DNA of 37,548 nt, taken from the NCBI GenBank assembly GCA_031264865.1, contig JAISDJ010000060.1:1-37548 (forward strand). The letters run 5' to 3'. Below the pieces are notes generated by a model. That model saw only the letters and a program-made list of their open reading frames with translations, made no database searches and was not told the DNA's origin. Below, one piece after another: positions 1-8,965 of this stretch. The stretch is from Tannerellaceae bacterium. GTDB taxonomy: Bacteria > Bacteroidota > Bacteroidia > Bacteroidales > Tannerellaceae. The translations under genes and the position numbers were made by a program. The first letter of the stretch is position 1, and every line of letters starts with the position of its first letter.

Positions 1-38
1 AAAAAGGTAGGCATGAAATCACTAATTGTCGTTTGGGA

Positions 39-1640
39 TTAATTATTGTAACCCGGATTTTGTGTCAGATTCGGATTACGTTGTATCTCATTGGCCGAGA
101 TTGGAAAGAGCAAATGTGCTTCTTTAAAGGTTTGTCCCCAAGGATTGGTTGCTCCGATGAAATCGACAAAGGTGACTTTACCCGGACTAGTCTCCGATGT
201 TGTCGGATATTTTCTTGTCCGTTGGATATCATCGAAAATGCGAAATTCATAAACCAATTCCCGCATGCGTTCAATCCATACTTCCTGAATGAAAGCTTCT
301 TTAGATAAGCTACTCAGAAAGGTTGCAATTTCTTCACGTGGAGTTGTGGTGTATGCCCGTGAACGTACGTCCGCCAGATAATTAACGGCTTCGGCAGTTA
401 CTCCTTCCGACTGGGCTATCGCTTCGGCTGCGATCAGTAAGACTTCGGCGAAACGGTAGATCGTAAAGTCTTTGTCGCAGTTGGCCGTTTCCATCGCTGC
501 ACTTTCCTGATACCATAGATGAGCTGCAGGAGAGGCATTCTCCGGGATTTTGAACGCAATGGTTTCTCCATTTTTTTCGTATGTGATTGTATAGGAGAAG
601 AACTGATCTTGCTGCGAACGTAAATCCTTTTCTTTATCATATACATTCATATATTGTTTTACCGGACGGTAACCACTGTTGGTGATTGAATATTTGTAAA
701 CACTCCAAGTCGCCGCGATGTTGGGAAGACTGGATTGTACACGTCCGTTATTGACCGTAATACCTGTTACAAACTCCAGGTTATAGATATATTCCGGATC
801 ATCGTCTACTGTACGGATCATATTATAAGCGCTTTCTTCCGGAGTCGCTCCGTTAGGGATCAGACGATGTTTACCACTGTTGATTACATTACGTGTAGTA
901 GCAGCAGCATCGGCATAGTTGCCCGACTGCAACGGATACCCGCTCATCTGAAGATAAACATGTGCCAAGACCGTTTCCGCCGTGTAACGGCTGATGCGAT
1001 GATTATTATTGCAAAAGGCTTCTGCCGGTAAAACTCCGATCGCATCTTTCAAGTCTTGTACTACCTGCGCATAGACCTCTGTCAGGTTTGTACGGCTCCG
1101 ATAGATATCATCCAGAGATTCAAAAGGATCTAGACTTAATGGCACATCTCCGAAAGTTCTTGCCAGATAGAAATAATTGAAAGCACGGAAGAACTTTGCC
1201 TCTGCAAGCAACGTTGCCTTTTCACTATCGGAAAGTCGCGGAGTTTCCGGAATATATTTGATTGCCGTGTTTGCCCGGTTGATACTTGTGAAGGGATCAT
1301 CCCACATCTTGTCTAATGAATTGGCAATATTCTGAGCTGTAATAGATAGTTTCTGGCTATAATCACATATTATTTCTTGCCCTTTATATTCATTGTCGAA
1401 GAAGCCGGAAAGATAGCCACCATTGGCCGCTGTCTGCATATTATACACACCGCCATCGGCCACAAAGTTTGGCGCTCCAATCCGATACAACGCATTCACT
1501 GCACTCTGGGCATGAGCCGGAGTGGAGAAGTTCTGATTCATACTCATACTAGATTTCGGTTTTTCTTCCAGGAAACCTTCACATGAGACTGCAATACCTA
1601 AAAAGGCAATGCAGCTTAGTTTTACTATTCTATTTTTCAT
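39..1640 (-). CDS. susD: SusD/RagB-family surface glycan-binding lipoprotein
   Basis: SusD-like proteins sit on the outer surface, bind glycans and form a lid over the SusC transporter. The 533-aa protein starts with a lipoprotein signal whose predicted lipidated Cys is residue 20 (motif AVSC), followed by acidic residues typical of surface-exported lipoproteins. The helical TPR-like body of the family is recognisable (LAEAKFFRAFNYFYLARTFG). The C terminus has the family ending with NPNLTQNPGY, so the gene is complete. It follows susC by 20 bp and is the last gene of the PUL in this window. Substrate cannot be read from this protein alone; the neighbours suggest mannose-containing glycans. 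Confidence 0.93.
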   Translation of the reverse strand: MKNRIVKLSCIAFLGIAVSCEGFLEEKPKSSMSMNQNFSTPAHAQSAVNALYRIGAPNFVADGGVYNMQTAANGGYLSGFFDNEYKGQEIICDYSQKLSITAQNIANSLDKMWDDPFTSINRANTAIKYIPETPRLSDSEKATLLAEAKFFRAFNYFYLARTFGDVPLSLDPFESLDDIYRSRTNLTEVYAQVVQDLKDAIGVLPAEAFCNNNHRISRYTAETVLAHVYLQMSGYPLQSGNYADAAATTRNVINSGKHRLIPNGATPEESAYNMIRTVDDDPEYIYNLEFVTGITVNNGRVQSSLPNIAATWSVYKYSITNSGYRPVKQYMNVYDKEKDLRSQQDQFFSYTITYEKNGETIAFKIPENASPAAHLWYQESAAMETANCDKDFTIYRFAEVLLIAAEAIAQSEGVTAEAVNYLADVRSRAYTTTPREEIATFLSSLSKEAFIQEVWIERMRELVYEFRIFDDIQRTRKYPTTSETSPGKVTFVDFIGATNPWGQTFKEAHLLFPISANEIQRNPNLTQNPGYNN

Positions 1641-1660
1641 CTTATTAATTCATTAGGTTA

Positions 1661-4600
1661 TTAAAATGTTATATTTACGCCCAGTACCCATGTCCGGGGT
1701 TTCGGATACTGATAGAAGAATACATTTTGTCCCCACTGATTAGTGCCCTGAGAAGTTCCTTCCGGATCTAAGCCCTGGAAATCATTGGAATGGATAACGA
1801 AAGCATTATTTACACTGGCGTATATGCGAAAGGCGGACAGTTTCATTGCCGCCGCCGTTTTCCTGTCGAAAGAATAGCCCAACTGGATTAGATTGGTGCG
1901 CAGATAAGAGCCGTCGGCTACCCAATGGGAATCGAGTTGCGAACTTTGCCCGGTAAGGTTATAGTTGCGTATTGCCTGTACCATGGTGTTGGGGTTTGTA
2001 CCATTATACCCTTCTGTCAGAATCGTTTTCAGTCCATTACCCAAGCCAAAACGGTCTTCCGCCGAATGATAGAATTGCTGCAAGACCTCTACACCGGTGA
2101 CAAACTGTATGTCAACTGTCAGATCGAAGTTCTTATAGGAAAAATTGTTAATGAAGCTACCTGTCAAATCAGGTACTCCTTTTCCAAGGATTTTCTTTTC
2201 TGTAGAACGCTTCGCCTGTCCGACACGGGCGCCAACGGCTTTCGCAGCTTCCTCCTCTTCCTGTGTCCATACGCCTAAGCGTTCATATCCCCAAAATGAA
2301 CTTAGCGATTCGCCGACCCGAAGGATAATATTACTACCCGACACGAAGCTCGGTCCCGGTAGAATATCTTCGTCATTTTCTCCCAGTTTTTCTATTCTAT
2401 TTTTGTTGAAGTTCAGGTTGAGAGTGCTGGTCCATTGGAAATCTTTAGTCTGCACATTCACTGTGTTTAGCATAAAATCGATACCTCTGTTAGATACTTC
2501 CCCAATGTTATCCATCACAGAACTATAGCCTGTAGAATGGGGAACCGGACGGTTCAGCAACAAATCTTTTGTCAGCTTATAGTAGTATGAAATATCGAAG
2601 TTCATCCGGTTATCAAACATATTCAAATTGAAGCCGATATCAAACTGATTGGTTTTTTCCCATTTCAAATCCGGATTGGCCAAACGGGAAGGATAAGATA
2701 TGGATTGACGTTGTCCGTTGATCAGCGTGGTTCCCGAAGTAACCATTGCAAGCGAATTGAATGAACCGATTTCCGAGTTTCCGGTGACACCATAACTGGC
2801 ATGTAGCTTCAACTGGTCGATAAACGAAGCATTTTCCATAAACCCTTCATTGGAAACCAACCAACCCAATCCGACAGAAGGGAAGAAGGCATATTTGTGG
2901 TTCTTACCGAACTTTGACGAACCGTCTACACGTCCGGTCACCGTTGCCATATACCGATCGTCGTATGTATAGGCGCCACGTAGGAAGTATGAATTCATTG
3001 ACCAGTTGCTCCAACTAGAACCGGGTGCTCCCGGATCGGTTGCCGCCCCCAGATTATTATAACCGAAAAAGTCGTCGGTGAAACCTCTAACCGCTATATT
3101 CATATTGGTTTCTCTCCGATTTTGCCAAGACAAACCTGCCATTGCATTCAACCGGTGTTTACCCATAATCTTGTTGTAGGTCAGATAGGTCTCTTCCTGC
3201 CAGTATAAAAGTTGGGTATCACTCATGTAAGCATATCCGTTAGGAGCAGAGATGTTGATTAGGTCGGTCGTATAATATTCTTTGAACTTCCGCAGATGCG
3301 CGTCTACCCCAAACTGAGTTTTCAGGTCCAAGCCCGGAGCCAGATGGAATGTGAGAGCCGCATTTCCGAAGATCTGTGTCCGGTAGCGCATCCGTTGTTG
3401 ATTCTCCAATAAATGAACGGGATTGGCTATCGCCTCGAAGGTAAAGTCACCGGTCGATTGGGAGTTTACCCATTCCCCATCCGGCCATTTTACAGGGAAG
3501 ATAGGAGGCATCTCAATCATTGTCCGGCGGGCATACTGCCCTCCACCTCCTTCGTCGGTGTCATTCTGCCAAGTGTGGTTCATTAATACGTTTATGGCTG
3601 TAGACAACCAACTCAAGGGTTTGGCATCGTAGGTTACTTTTGCATTTACACGCTTCATATACGTATTGAGCATAACTCCTTGCTGATCCGTATAGTTCAG
3701 GAATGCACCGATTGATGAGTTTTTACCCCCTTGCTGAATGGATAGCTGATGGCTGTGTGAAAGTGCCGTGCGTGTTCCTTCTTTCTGCCAATCCGTATCG
3801 TATAACGGGTTTCCGTTTGAATCGAATAGGCGCGGATCGTTCCTGCTGAATGTTTGTGTTCCACCATACCATTTCCGGTTGTTCTCAAAAGCGATATCTA
3901 TCGCTTCCATAAATTCGGCAGCATTCATCACGTCCATTCGACTGGCAGGAGTAGCGATGCTGACATTGCCATTATAGCTAAGCCTGATTCCTTCGCCCTG
4001 GATACCGCGTTTCGTGGTGATCATCAATACACCGTTAGCGCCTCGCGCTCCATAGATTGCTGTGGCCGAGGCGTCTTTCAAGACCTCAATACGCTCGATA
4101 TCATTCGGATTCAGGAATTGAAAGTCTTCCATCACCACACCATCCACTACATAAAGCGGATCGGAAGAAGAATTGATCGTTCCAATCCCCCGAATCATCA
4201 CACGTACGGAGCCGCCCGGTTGTCCGGAGTTAGTAAAGATATTTACCCCGGAAGCTTTCCCTTTCAGTCCCGACAAAGCGTTAAAAGGAGAAGATCTCAA
4301 AATATCTTCCGACGTCGCAATCGAAATGGATCCGGTTACATCCGATTTACGTTGTGTACCATAACCCACAACAACGACTTCTTCAAGAGCTTGAGAGTCT
4401 TCTGTTAATGTGAAATTGATAACCGATTGATTGTCTGCAGGCACTTCCTGTGTGAAGTAACCAATGTAAGAAACCTGTAAAACCGCTCCTTTAGGTACTC
4501 CCGCAAGCGTATATTGTCCGTCGTAGTTTGTAATAGCTCCGATCGTAGAGCCTTTCACTATGACATTGGCTCCGATAATGGGTTCACCATTTGTGTCGGT

Positions 4601-4765
4601 AACCAAACCTGTAATTGTTTTTGTTTGTTGGACGATCGGGTAAATTGCTTTTTCAGTCTTTATGTCCTCTGTGGGCTTTTCAATTGTGAATGAACTAAAC
4701 ACGCATAAGGTGGAAAGAAAAGCTGAAATTCTTATAATTCTTAGAAATTTCGCTACATTTATCAT
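1661..4765 (-). CDS. susC: SusC/RagA-family TonB-linked outer-membrane transporter
   Basis: This 1034-aa protein imports oligosaccharides across the outer membrane with energy from TonB. After an N-terminal hydrophobic export segment (about residues 9-28) come a carboxypeptidase-regulatory-like domain (about 50-125, GLVTDTNGEPIIGANVIVKG), a TonB-box-like stretch (EEVVVVGYGTQ), a plug domain (about 140-260, with VDGVVMEDF and GARGANGVLMITTKRG) and a long beta-barrel ending in Phe (VLGVNITF). Length and order match the family. It lies 154 bp after the GH38 gene, a much larger gap than elsewhere in the operon, and this leader carries a candidate antisense RNA. It may therefore have its own promoter as well as operon read-through. 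Confidence 0.95.
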   Translation of the reverse strand: MINVAKFLRIIRISAFLSTLCVFSSFTIEKPTEDIKTEKAIYPIVQQTKTITGLVTDTNGEPIIGANVIVKGSTIGAITNYDGQYTLAGVPKGAVLQVSYIGYFTQEVPADNQSVINFTLTEDSQALEEVVVVGYGTQRKSDVTGSISIATSEDILRSSPFNALSGLKGKASGVNIFTNSGQPGGSVRVMIRGIGTINSSSDPLYVVDGVVMEDFQFLNPNDIERIEVLKDASATAIYGARGANGVLMITTKRGIQGEGIRLSYNGNVSIATPASRMDVMNAAEFMEAIDIAFENNRKWYGGTQTFSRNDPRLFDSNGNPLYDTDWQKEGTRTALSHSHQLSIQQGGKNSSIGAFLNYTDQQGVMLNTYMKRVNAKVTYDAKPLSWLSTAINVLMNHTWQNDTDEGGGGQYARRTMIEMPPIFPVKWPDGEWVNSQSTGDFTFEAIANPVHLLENQQRMRYRTQIFGNAALTFHLAPGLDLKTQFGVDAHLRKFKEYYTTDLINISAPNGYAYMSDTQLLYWQEETYLTYNKIMGKHRLNAMAGLSWQNRRETNMNIAVRGFTDDFFGYNNLGAATDPGAPGSSWSNWSMNSYFLRGAYTYDDRYMATVTGRVDGSSKFGKNHKYAFFPSVGLGWLVSNEGFMENASFIDQLKLHASYGVTGNSEIGSFNSLAMVTSGTTLINGQRQSISYPSRLANPDLKWEKTNQFDIGFNLNMFDNRMNFDISYYYKLTKDLLLNRPVPHSTGYSSVMDNIGEVSNRGIDFMLNTVNVQTKDFQWTSTLNLNFNKNRIEKLGENDEDILPGPSFVSGSNIILRVGESLSSFWGYERLGVWTQEEEEAAKAVGARVGQAKRSTEKKILGKGVPDLTGSFINNFSYKNFDLTVDIQFVTGVEVLQQFYHSAEDRFGLGNGLKTILTEGYNGTNPNTMVQAIRNYNLTGQSSQLDSHWVADGSYLRTNLIQLGYSFDRKTAAAMKLSAFRIYASVNNAFVIHSNDFQGLDPEGTSQGTNQWGQNVFFYQYPKPRTWVLGVNITF

Positions 4766-4772
4766 AACTTTG
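4765..4772 (+). promoter_or_regulatory. -7 element TAACTTTG reading antisense to the susC leader
   Basis: A perfect match to the Bacteroidetes -7 consensus TAnnTTTG lies on the plus strand, overlapping the susC start codon and reading away from susC. No clear -33 box is visible. No plus-strand gene follows, but a strong terminator ends about 85 bp downstream. It is the candidate promoter of the antisense RNA below. Confidence 0.45.
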
Positions 4773-4777
4773 TATTT

Positions 4778-4862
4778 GATTTATTAATACTTGATTTATT
4801 TGTAATCCGGTGTTAATTTCCGATCGGAAAGTGTTGCCGCACTTTCCGGTCTTTTTTTGTTT
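4778..4862 (+). ncRNA. Candidate antisense sRNA opposite the susC 5' leader (DonS-like arrangement)
   Basis: A short transcript of about 80-85 nt is predicted from a perfect -7 box (4765-4772) to a strong intrinsic terminator (4822-4860). It would be fully antisense to the leader between GH38 and susC. Bacteroides fragilis is known to carry PUL-linked antisense sRNAs of the DonS type opposite susC leaders that repress the PUL; the position here matches. The 5' end is inferred from the promoter box, the 3' end from the U-tract. There is no expression evidence. Confidence 0.5.
4822..4860 (+). terminator. Strong plus-strand intrinsic terminator upstream of susC
   Basis: A GC-rich inverted repeat (CGGAAAGTG, 6-nt loop, CACTTTCCG; extendable by three more pairs including one G-T) is followed on the plus strand by T7-G-T8. 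The U-tract is only on the plus side, so it cannot end the minus-strand PUL transcript. No plus-strand protein gene precedes it. Confidence 0.7.
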
Positions 4863-4906
4863 TTTTTGACTTTATCTCATAGGCATTCTCAGATTTAATA
4901 GTTTTA

Positions 4907-4915
4907 CAAAAGATA
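4907..4915 (-). promoter_or_regulatory. Candidate susC promoter -7 box
   Basis: On the minus strand TATCTTTTG is one base longer than the TAnnTTTG consensus. It lies just below the GH38 stop codon and would give susC a leader of about 130 nt, covering the whole antisense-RNA interval. Weak on sequence alone. Confidence 0.3.
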
Positions 4916-4919
4916 AATA

Positions 4920-7799
4920 TTACCAGCTAATTTTTATAAACTTGCTCTCCCATGGATTGAATTCGGTTGTTTTATTTTCGGGTAAAGGATCGCCCAAAGC
5001 GTCGCAAGCAGTACTATTCCGGATGTTTATTCTATCCGAATGGACAGTCAGGCCGGATTTCTTTCCTCCAATCTCCCGCATCTGCAATAACACAGCGTTT
5101 TCTCCTTCTATCGGTTTCATATTGACCAGTAACAAATTTTCTTCTTCTATCCGGAAAATAGAGGCGGGTTGCAATGGGTTGTTTTGCTTTTCTCCTTTTG
5201 GGAATATACGTGTCAGGAGGGGAATCCGGTTCTCCCAAGCAAACCGGGTAGCACATGCAACTGAAGGATCTTTGTCTGAACGGATAAAGTAACACCATTG
5301 AAGTTCACCCATTTGGTCGGCATTGAAATTGGTTACCCAGTAGTTGTTCATCGGCCAGGAATACATATTGGTTGATTGCGGAACGGCTTCGGCCATGTAG
5401 CGTCCGGTATTGATCTCGCCGAACTGCATCAACGGAATTTCCTGACTACCCATAACGATTTGCATCTCATTGTTTCGTGCCGTTGCAAAGTTCTGCACAG
5501 TATACCAGTCGTTAGAGGAACCTGGAATTTGCTCTACACCTGCTTCTATCGTTCCACCCGGCACATCTGTATATATCTTGCCATTTGCTACTTCAAACGG
5601 AAAGGAGATATAAACCGCTTCCGGATCTATAATCGCTTTCTTTCGTAGGCTATATACAATCTCGATCTTCTTTTCTACATTGAATATCCGGTATTCAACC
5701 ATCAGATTATTCGGTTCCCTGCCGGCAACAGTCTCTCCGCGGAAACGATACGTATCCCATATCGCTCCTTTTTCATAGGCTTCAAATTGTATCTTTTCGG
5801 GTGGACGACGAATAAACTGAGGTTTACGATATTGTTCCATCGGTCGGCGGCTATCAGCAATCTCGTAGATAAATTCGCCTAATTGCCACTCAGCATTCGG
5901 AGTGAGCAGTTGTTGGTTCAGTTCTTTATCGAACAAGCTACTGATTGTTCCACGGCGAAGATTGAATTCGATGGCATACCAATTATTTTCAATACATGGT
6001 TGAGTTAATCCGGTAGAACTGACTGTCGATTCACGTGGCTCGTTCTTTACCCGGATATAATACTGCGCATATCCCAAGGCAGGAACATTTTTCGCATAAA
6101 TCGACCAGTAAGTACCATCCGAACGGCTTGCCCCGGCCTGTGCGGGTATGATATTACCTTTGGCATCGACAATTTCGAACTGCTTATCCCGTGGGAGTAT
6201 CTGGTGGTCTATATACGCTTTGGCAAGGCCACTATAACTCCAATTCAATGTATTGAAAATGATAATCGAAGGAGTTTCAGCCTTTGGAATATATGTTTGT
6301 AACAATCCCATTGCAACTTCCCCTGTCATACCTGAGCGGCGAAAAGCTTCCCAGGCATAAGACTGCTTCAATGAACGCTGTTCCCAAGTGTCTTTCCCGT
6401 ATGGATTACGTACACTCTGACTGAAACCGAATGTATGTTCATCGTAGAAAAGAAGCGCCTTGTTGATCTCGTTAATCTGATCATCAATCGTAGCAGGCAA
6501 AGTAGCTCCCATCATCTTGGCAAACGAAAGCCCTGCCTGGGTAGCGATTACATCCGAATGGGTAATGCGCGAAATTGCGGCTTCTCGTGCACCCGAACCA
6601 AAACCATCTGTCCACCAGTCTGGCCATGCGCCACGTATCGTTTCGATCTTATCGGCATATTTTGTTTCGACTTCTTTAATGAAGTCGGCAGAGACCGCTG
6701 TTCTAAGCTTTGGCCATTCATACTTCTCATTCCACTGCTGTAGCAATTCGCAACATTGTGTGGAAGGAGGAGAATTATCTGTGTGGTAACCGGAATATTG
6801 AACAGCCAGAAGGTCATACGGATAATCCTTGGCGGCAATCTCATCCAAGTAGTTTAACACTCTTTGTTCAAAGAGTTCGAAGTCGGTGGTGTGAACACCA
6901 AAGAAGTTTCCGAGGTGATAATGTTCTGCGCGGTAAGTCAATATTTTCTTTCCGGAAGGAGATTCCCACCAGAAGACAGTTGGTTTGTCGAAACAGATCA
7001 GTGCCCGGTGTCCATGTGTACCCATTGTTACATATTTAATACCCAGATCATGGAAATATTCACTGAAACACCAACCAATTCCATTCACATCGTTTTGCAT
7101 CGCCACTTCTGTTTTCAGTCCGGCTTCACGGAATTGCTTTAAGGGATAGAGCGAGGCCGCCAAAGTTTGTTCGTCGGGCAATTCATCAAAATTAAGGTAC
7201 ATTCCTGCCAGTTCTATCCGGCCTTCTTCCACTCTTTTTTTCAAACGGGCAATCTGTTCTGCCGGACGGCTTTTCAGGTATTCGCTTACGGCCCAGGCTG
7301 TTTCGCATACCCAGCGGAATTTAGCAAAGTCTGGATAGTTGTCCGTTGCATCGCAATAATCCAACGCATAATCGATATACCGCAATTGCTCGGCCAGGAT
7401 TTCCATTTGCGAGCGGGTATAACCGATATCCGTATGTGTGTGTTGCACAAAATTCATATACCAGTTACGGACAGGACTTACGGTTACGGGCGTTGTCAAT
7501 TGTTTTTTATTACAGATTAATGTTACTTCCAGTTGTTTTGCGGAAGTAACCGGATCAACTTCGAGTTGGAACAGGTTTTTCCCGTTCTCCAGTTTTTCTA
7601 TCCGGCTTTTCCCGTCCCAGGCCAAGGTTGCAGTCATCGGTTTCCCTTCATAGTCGATTGCGACCTCTATCTTCTGCTTCGGCCCGTTTTTTGCTTTATA
7701 CAATGCCGGCAACTGACGGGTTTCGATCTTTACGGTCTGTGCCGCCAAGGTTGCAGAAATCAGCAACAGACAAGTTAATAGTAGATTTCGTGTTTTCAT
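4920..7799 (-). CDS. Secreted GH38-type alpha-mannosidase
   Basis: GH38 enzymes are zinc-dependent retaining alpha-mannosidases. The 959-aa protein begins with a signal peptide (cut probably after LAAQ near residue 21), so it acts in the periplasm or outside. The metal and catalytic residues are visible: His120/His122/Asp124 in QHTHTDIGY, the presumed nucleophile Asp237 in QNDVNGIGW, and His455 in YDEHTFGFS. The C-terminal half is the usual beta-sandwich region. The NDVNG context differs from the classic nucleophile context of Golgi and lysosomal enzymes, so linkage specificity cannot be given. The start is 10 bp from the MFS stop, indicating cotranscription. The enzyme gives the best clue to the PUL substrate. 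Confidence 0.88.
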   Translation of the reverse strand: MKTRNLLLTCLLLISATLAAQTVKIETRQLPALYKAKNGPKQKIEVAIDYEGKPMTATLAWDGKSRIEKLENGKNLFQLEVDPVTSAKQLEVTLICNKKQLTTPVTVSPVRNWYMNFVQHTHTDIGYTRSQMEILAEQLRYIDYALDYCDATDNYPDFAKFRWVCETAWAVSEYLKSRPAEQIARLKKRVEEGRIELAGMYLNFDELPDEQTLAASLYPLKQFREAGLKTEVAMQNDVNGIGWCFSEYFHDLGIKYVTMGTHGHRALICFDKPTVFWWESPSGKKILTYRAEHYHLGNFFGVHTTDFELFEQRVLNYLDEIAAKDYPYDLLAVQYSGYHTDNSPPSTQCCELLQQWNEKYEWPKLRTAVSADFIKEVETKYADKIETIRGAWPDWWTDGFGSGAREAAISRITHSDVIATQAGLSFAKMMGATLPATIDDQINEINKALLFYDEHTFGFSQSVRNPYGKDTWEQRSLKQSYAWEAFRRSGMTGEVAMGLLQTYIPKAETPSIIIFNTLNWSYSGLAKAYIDHQILPRDKQFEIVDAKGNIIPAQAGASRSDGTYWSIYAKNVPALGYAQYYIRVKNEPRESTVSSTGLTQPCIENNWYAIEFNLRRGTISSLFDKELNQQLLTPNAEWQLGEFIYEIADSRRPMEQYRKPQFIRRPPEKIQFEAYEKGAIWDTYRFRGETVAGREPNNLMVEYRIFNVEKKIEIVYSLRKKAIIDPEAVYISFPFEVANGKIYTDVPGGTIEAGVEQIPGSSNDWYTVQNFATARNNEMQIVMGSQEIPLMQFGEINTGRYMAEAVPQSTNMYSWPMNNYWVTNFNADQMGELQWCYFIRSDKDPSVACATRFAWENRIPLLTRIFPKGEKQNNPLQPASIFRIEEENLLLVNMKPIEGENAVLLQMREIGGKKSGLTVHSDRINIRNSTACDALGDPLPENKTTEFNPWESKFIKISW

Positions 7800-7809
7800 T
7801 TACATATAT

Positions 7810-8955
7810 TTAATTGAGTTTAAATGATAGAACAGATAAATAAATCAGGCAAACAAGCAAGAGTGACAATCCCGCGACCTGCTCGAAGCTATCCGATATA
7901 ATTCCCATAAGCGGAGTGATCAAAGCGCCACCCGATACACCCATTATCATCAATGCCGATATTTCATTATTCCGTTCAGGTTTATGACGTAAGGCAAATG
8001 AAAAGATAATAGAGAAAACATTGGCGCACGTCAAGCCGACAGCCACAATCATCGCATACATCACCCAAGGTACATCTGCAATTAATAGAAGAATAAATGC
8101 CGCGATAGCTGCAAACATACTCAACCGGAAGAAATGTCCCGCCGCATATTTGGCAAGCAGGATAGCTCCAACGAAAGAGCCGATCGTACGTGCTGCAAAG
8201 TAAAGGCTTATTCCCAAGCCAGCTTCATTCAGGGTAATCCCGGTTTTATCCATTAATAACTTGGGAATTGTTGTGTTTAGTCCTACATCGATCCCTACAA
8301 TAAAGAGTATCCCCAGAAACAATAATACAATGTATTTGTCTTTAAAGAGAGACAATGTAGTAACTAAAGTCGCATTTGCTTTGCCTGTCTCTTCCTTTCC
8401 AGGGATAATCGAAATAAGCCATACCAGAGAAAGCAATGAAGTCAGCGCATATACGATGAAGATCAGCTTCCAGTCACCCCAAAAAGACGCTGCCGTGGCG
8501 GCAATGATCGGTCCAAGGAAAGAGGATATTGCCTTGATAAACTGTCCCAGAGTGAGTACACTTGTTATCTTATCCGGATTAACCACACTCGCAATCATTG
8601 GATTTAGCGACACCTGCAAAACTGTATTTCCAATCCCTAACAAGGCAAAAGCCAGTAGTATGAAAGAAAATTCATAGAAGAAAAGAGGAATAAGCATAGC
8701 AATCATCGTGACAAGCAATGAAATAGCTACCGTATTGCGCCTTCCGATCTGACTCATTACGATACCTGCCGGAATGGAGAATAAGGCAAACCAAAGAAAC
8801 ACCATCATTGGCAGGAGGTTTGCCAGCGTATCAGACAATTGGAAATCAGCCTTCACATAATTAGTAGCAATACCAACCACATCCACAAACCCCATGACGA
8901 AAAAGCCAAACAAGATTGGAAGTATAACCTTTTGTGAACTCTTGTGTGTTTGCAT
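7810..8955 (-). CDS. MFS transporter, likely sugar (mannose) importer
   Basis: This 381-aa protein is almost entirely hydrophobic, with about 12 predicted membrane helices in two six-helix halves. The loop between helices 2 and 3 has the MFS-type MSQIGRRNTVAISL. A hydrophilic central loop (about residues 190-205) separates the halves. It lies between the ROK kinase and the alpha-mannosidase with 10-bp gaps on both sides, which implies import of the monosaccharide released by GH38 across the inner membrane. No sugar-specific motif is obvious, so the substrate is inferred from context. Confidence 0.88.
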   Translation of the reverse strand: MQTHKSSQKVILPILFGFFVMGFVDVVGIATNYVKADFQLSDTLANLLPMMVFLWFALFSIPAGIVMSQIGRRNTVAISLLVTMIAMLIPLFFYEFSFILLAFALLGIGNTVLQVSLNPMIASVVNPDKITSVLTLGQFIKAISSFLGPIIAATAASFWGDWKLIFIVYALTSLLSLVWLISIIPGKEETGKANATLVTTLSLFKDKYIVLLFLGILFIVGIDVGLNTTIPKLLMDKTGITLNEAGLGISLYFAARTIGSFVGAILLAKYAAGHFFRLSMFAAIAAFILLLIADVPWVMYAMIVAVGLTCANVFSIIFSFALRHKPERNNEISALMIMGVSGGALITPLMGIISDSFEQVAGLSLLLVCLIYLSVLSFKLN

Positions 8956-8965
8956 GTTTCTATAT

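Noticed and set aside
3854-4408. 184-aa plus-strand ORF opposite susC
   Set aside because: Shadow of the well-supported SusC frame with no domain of its own.
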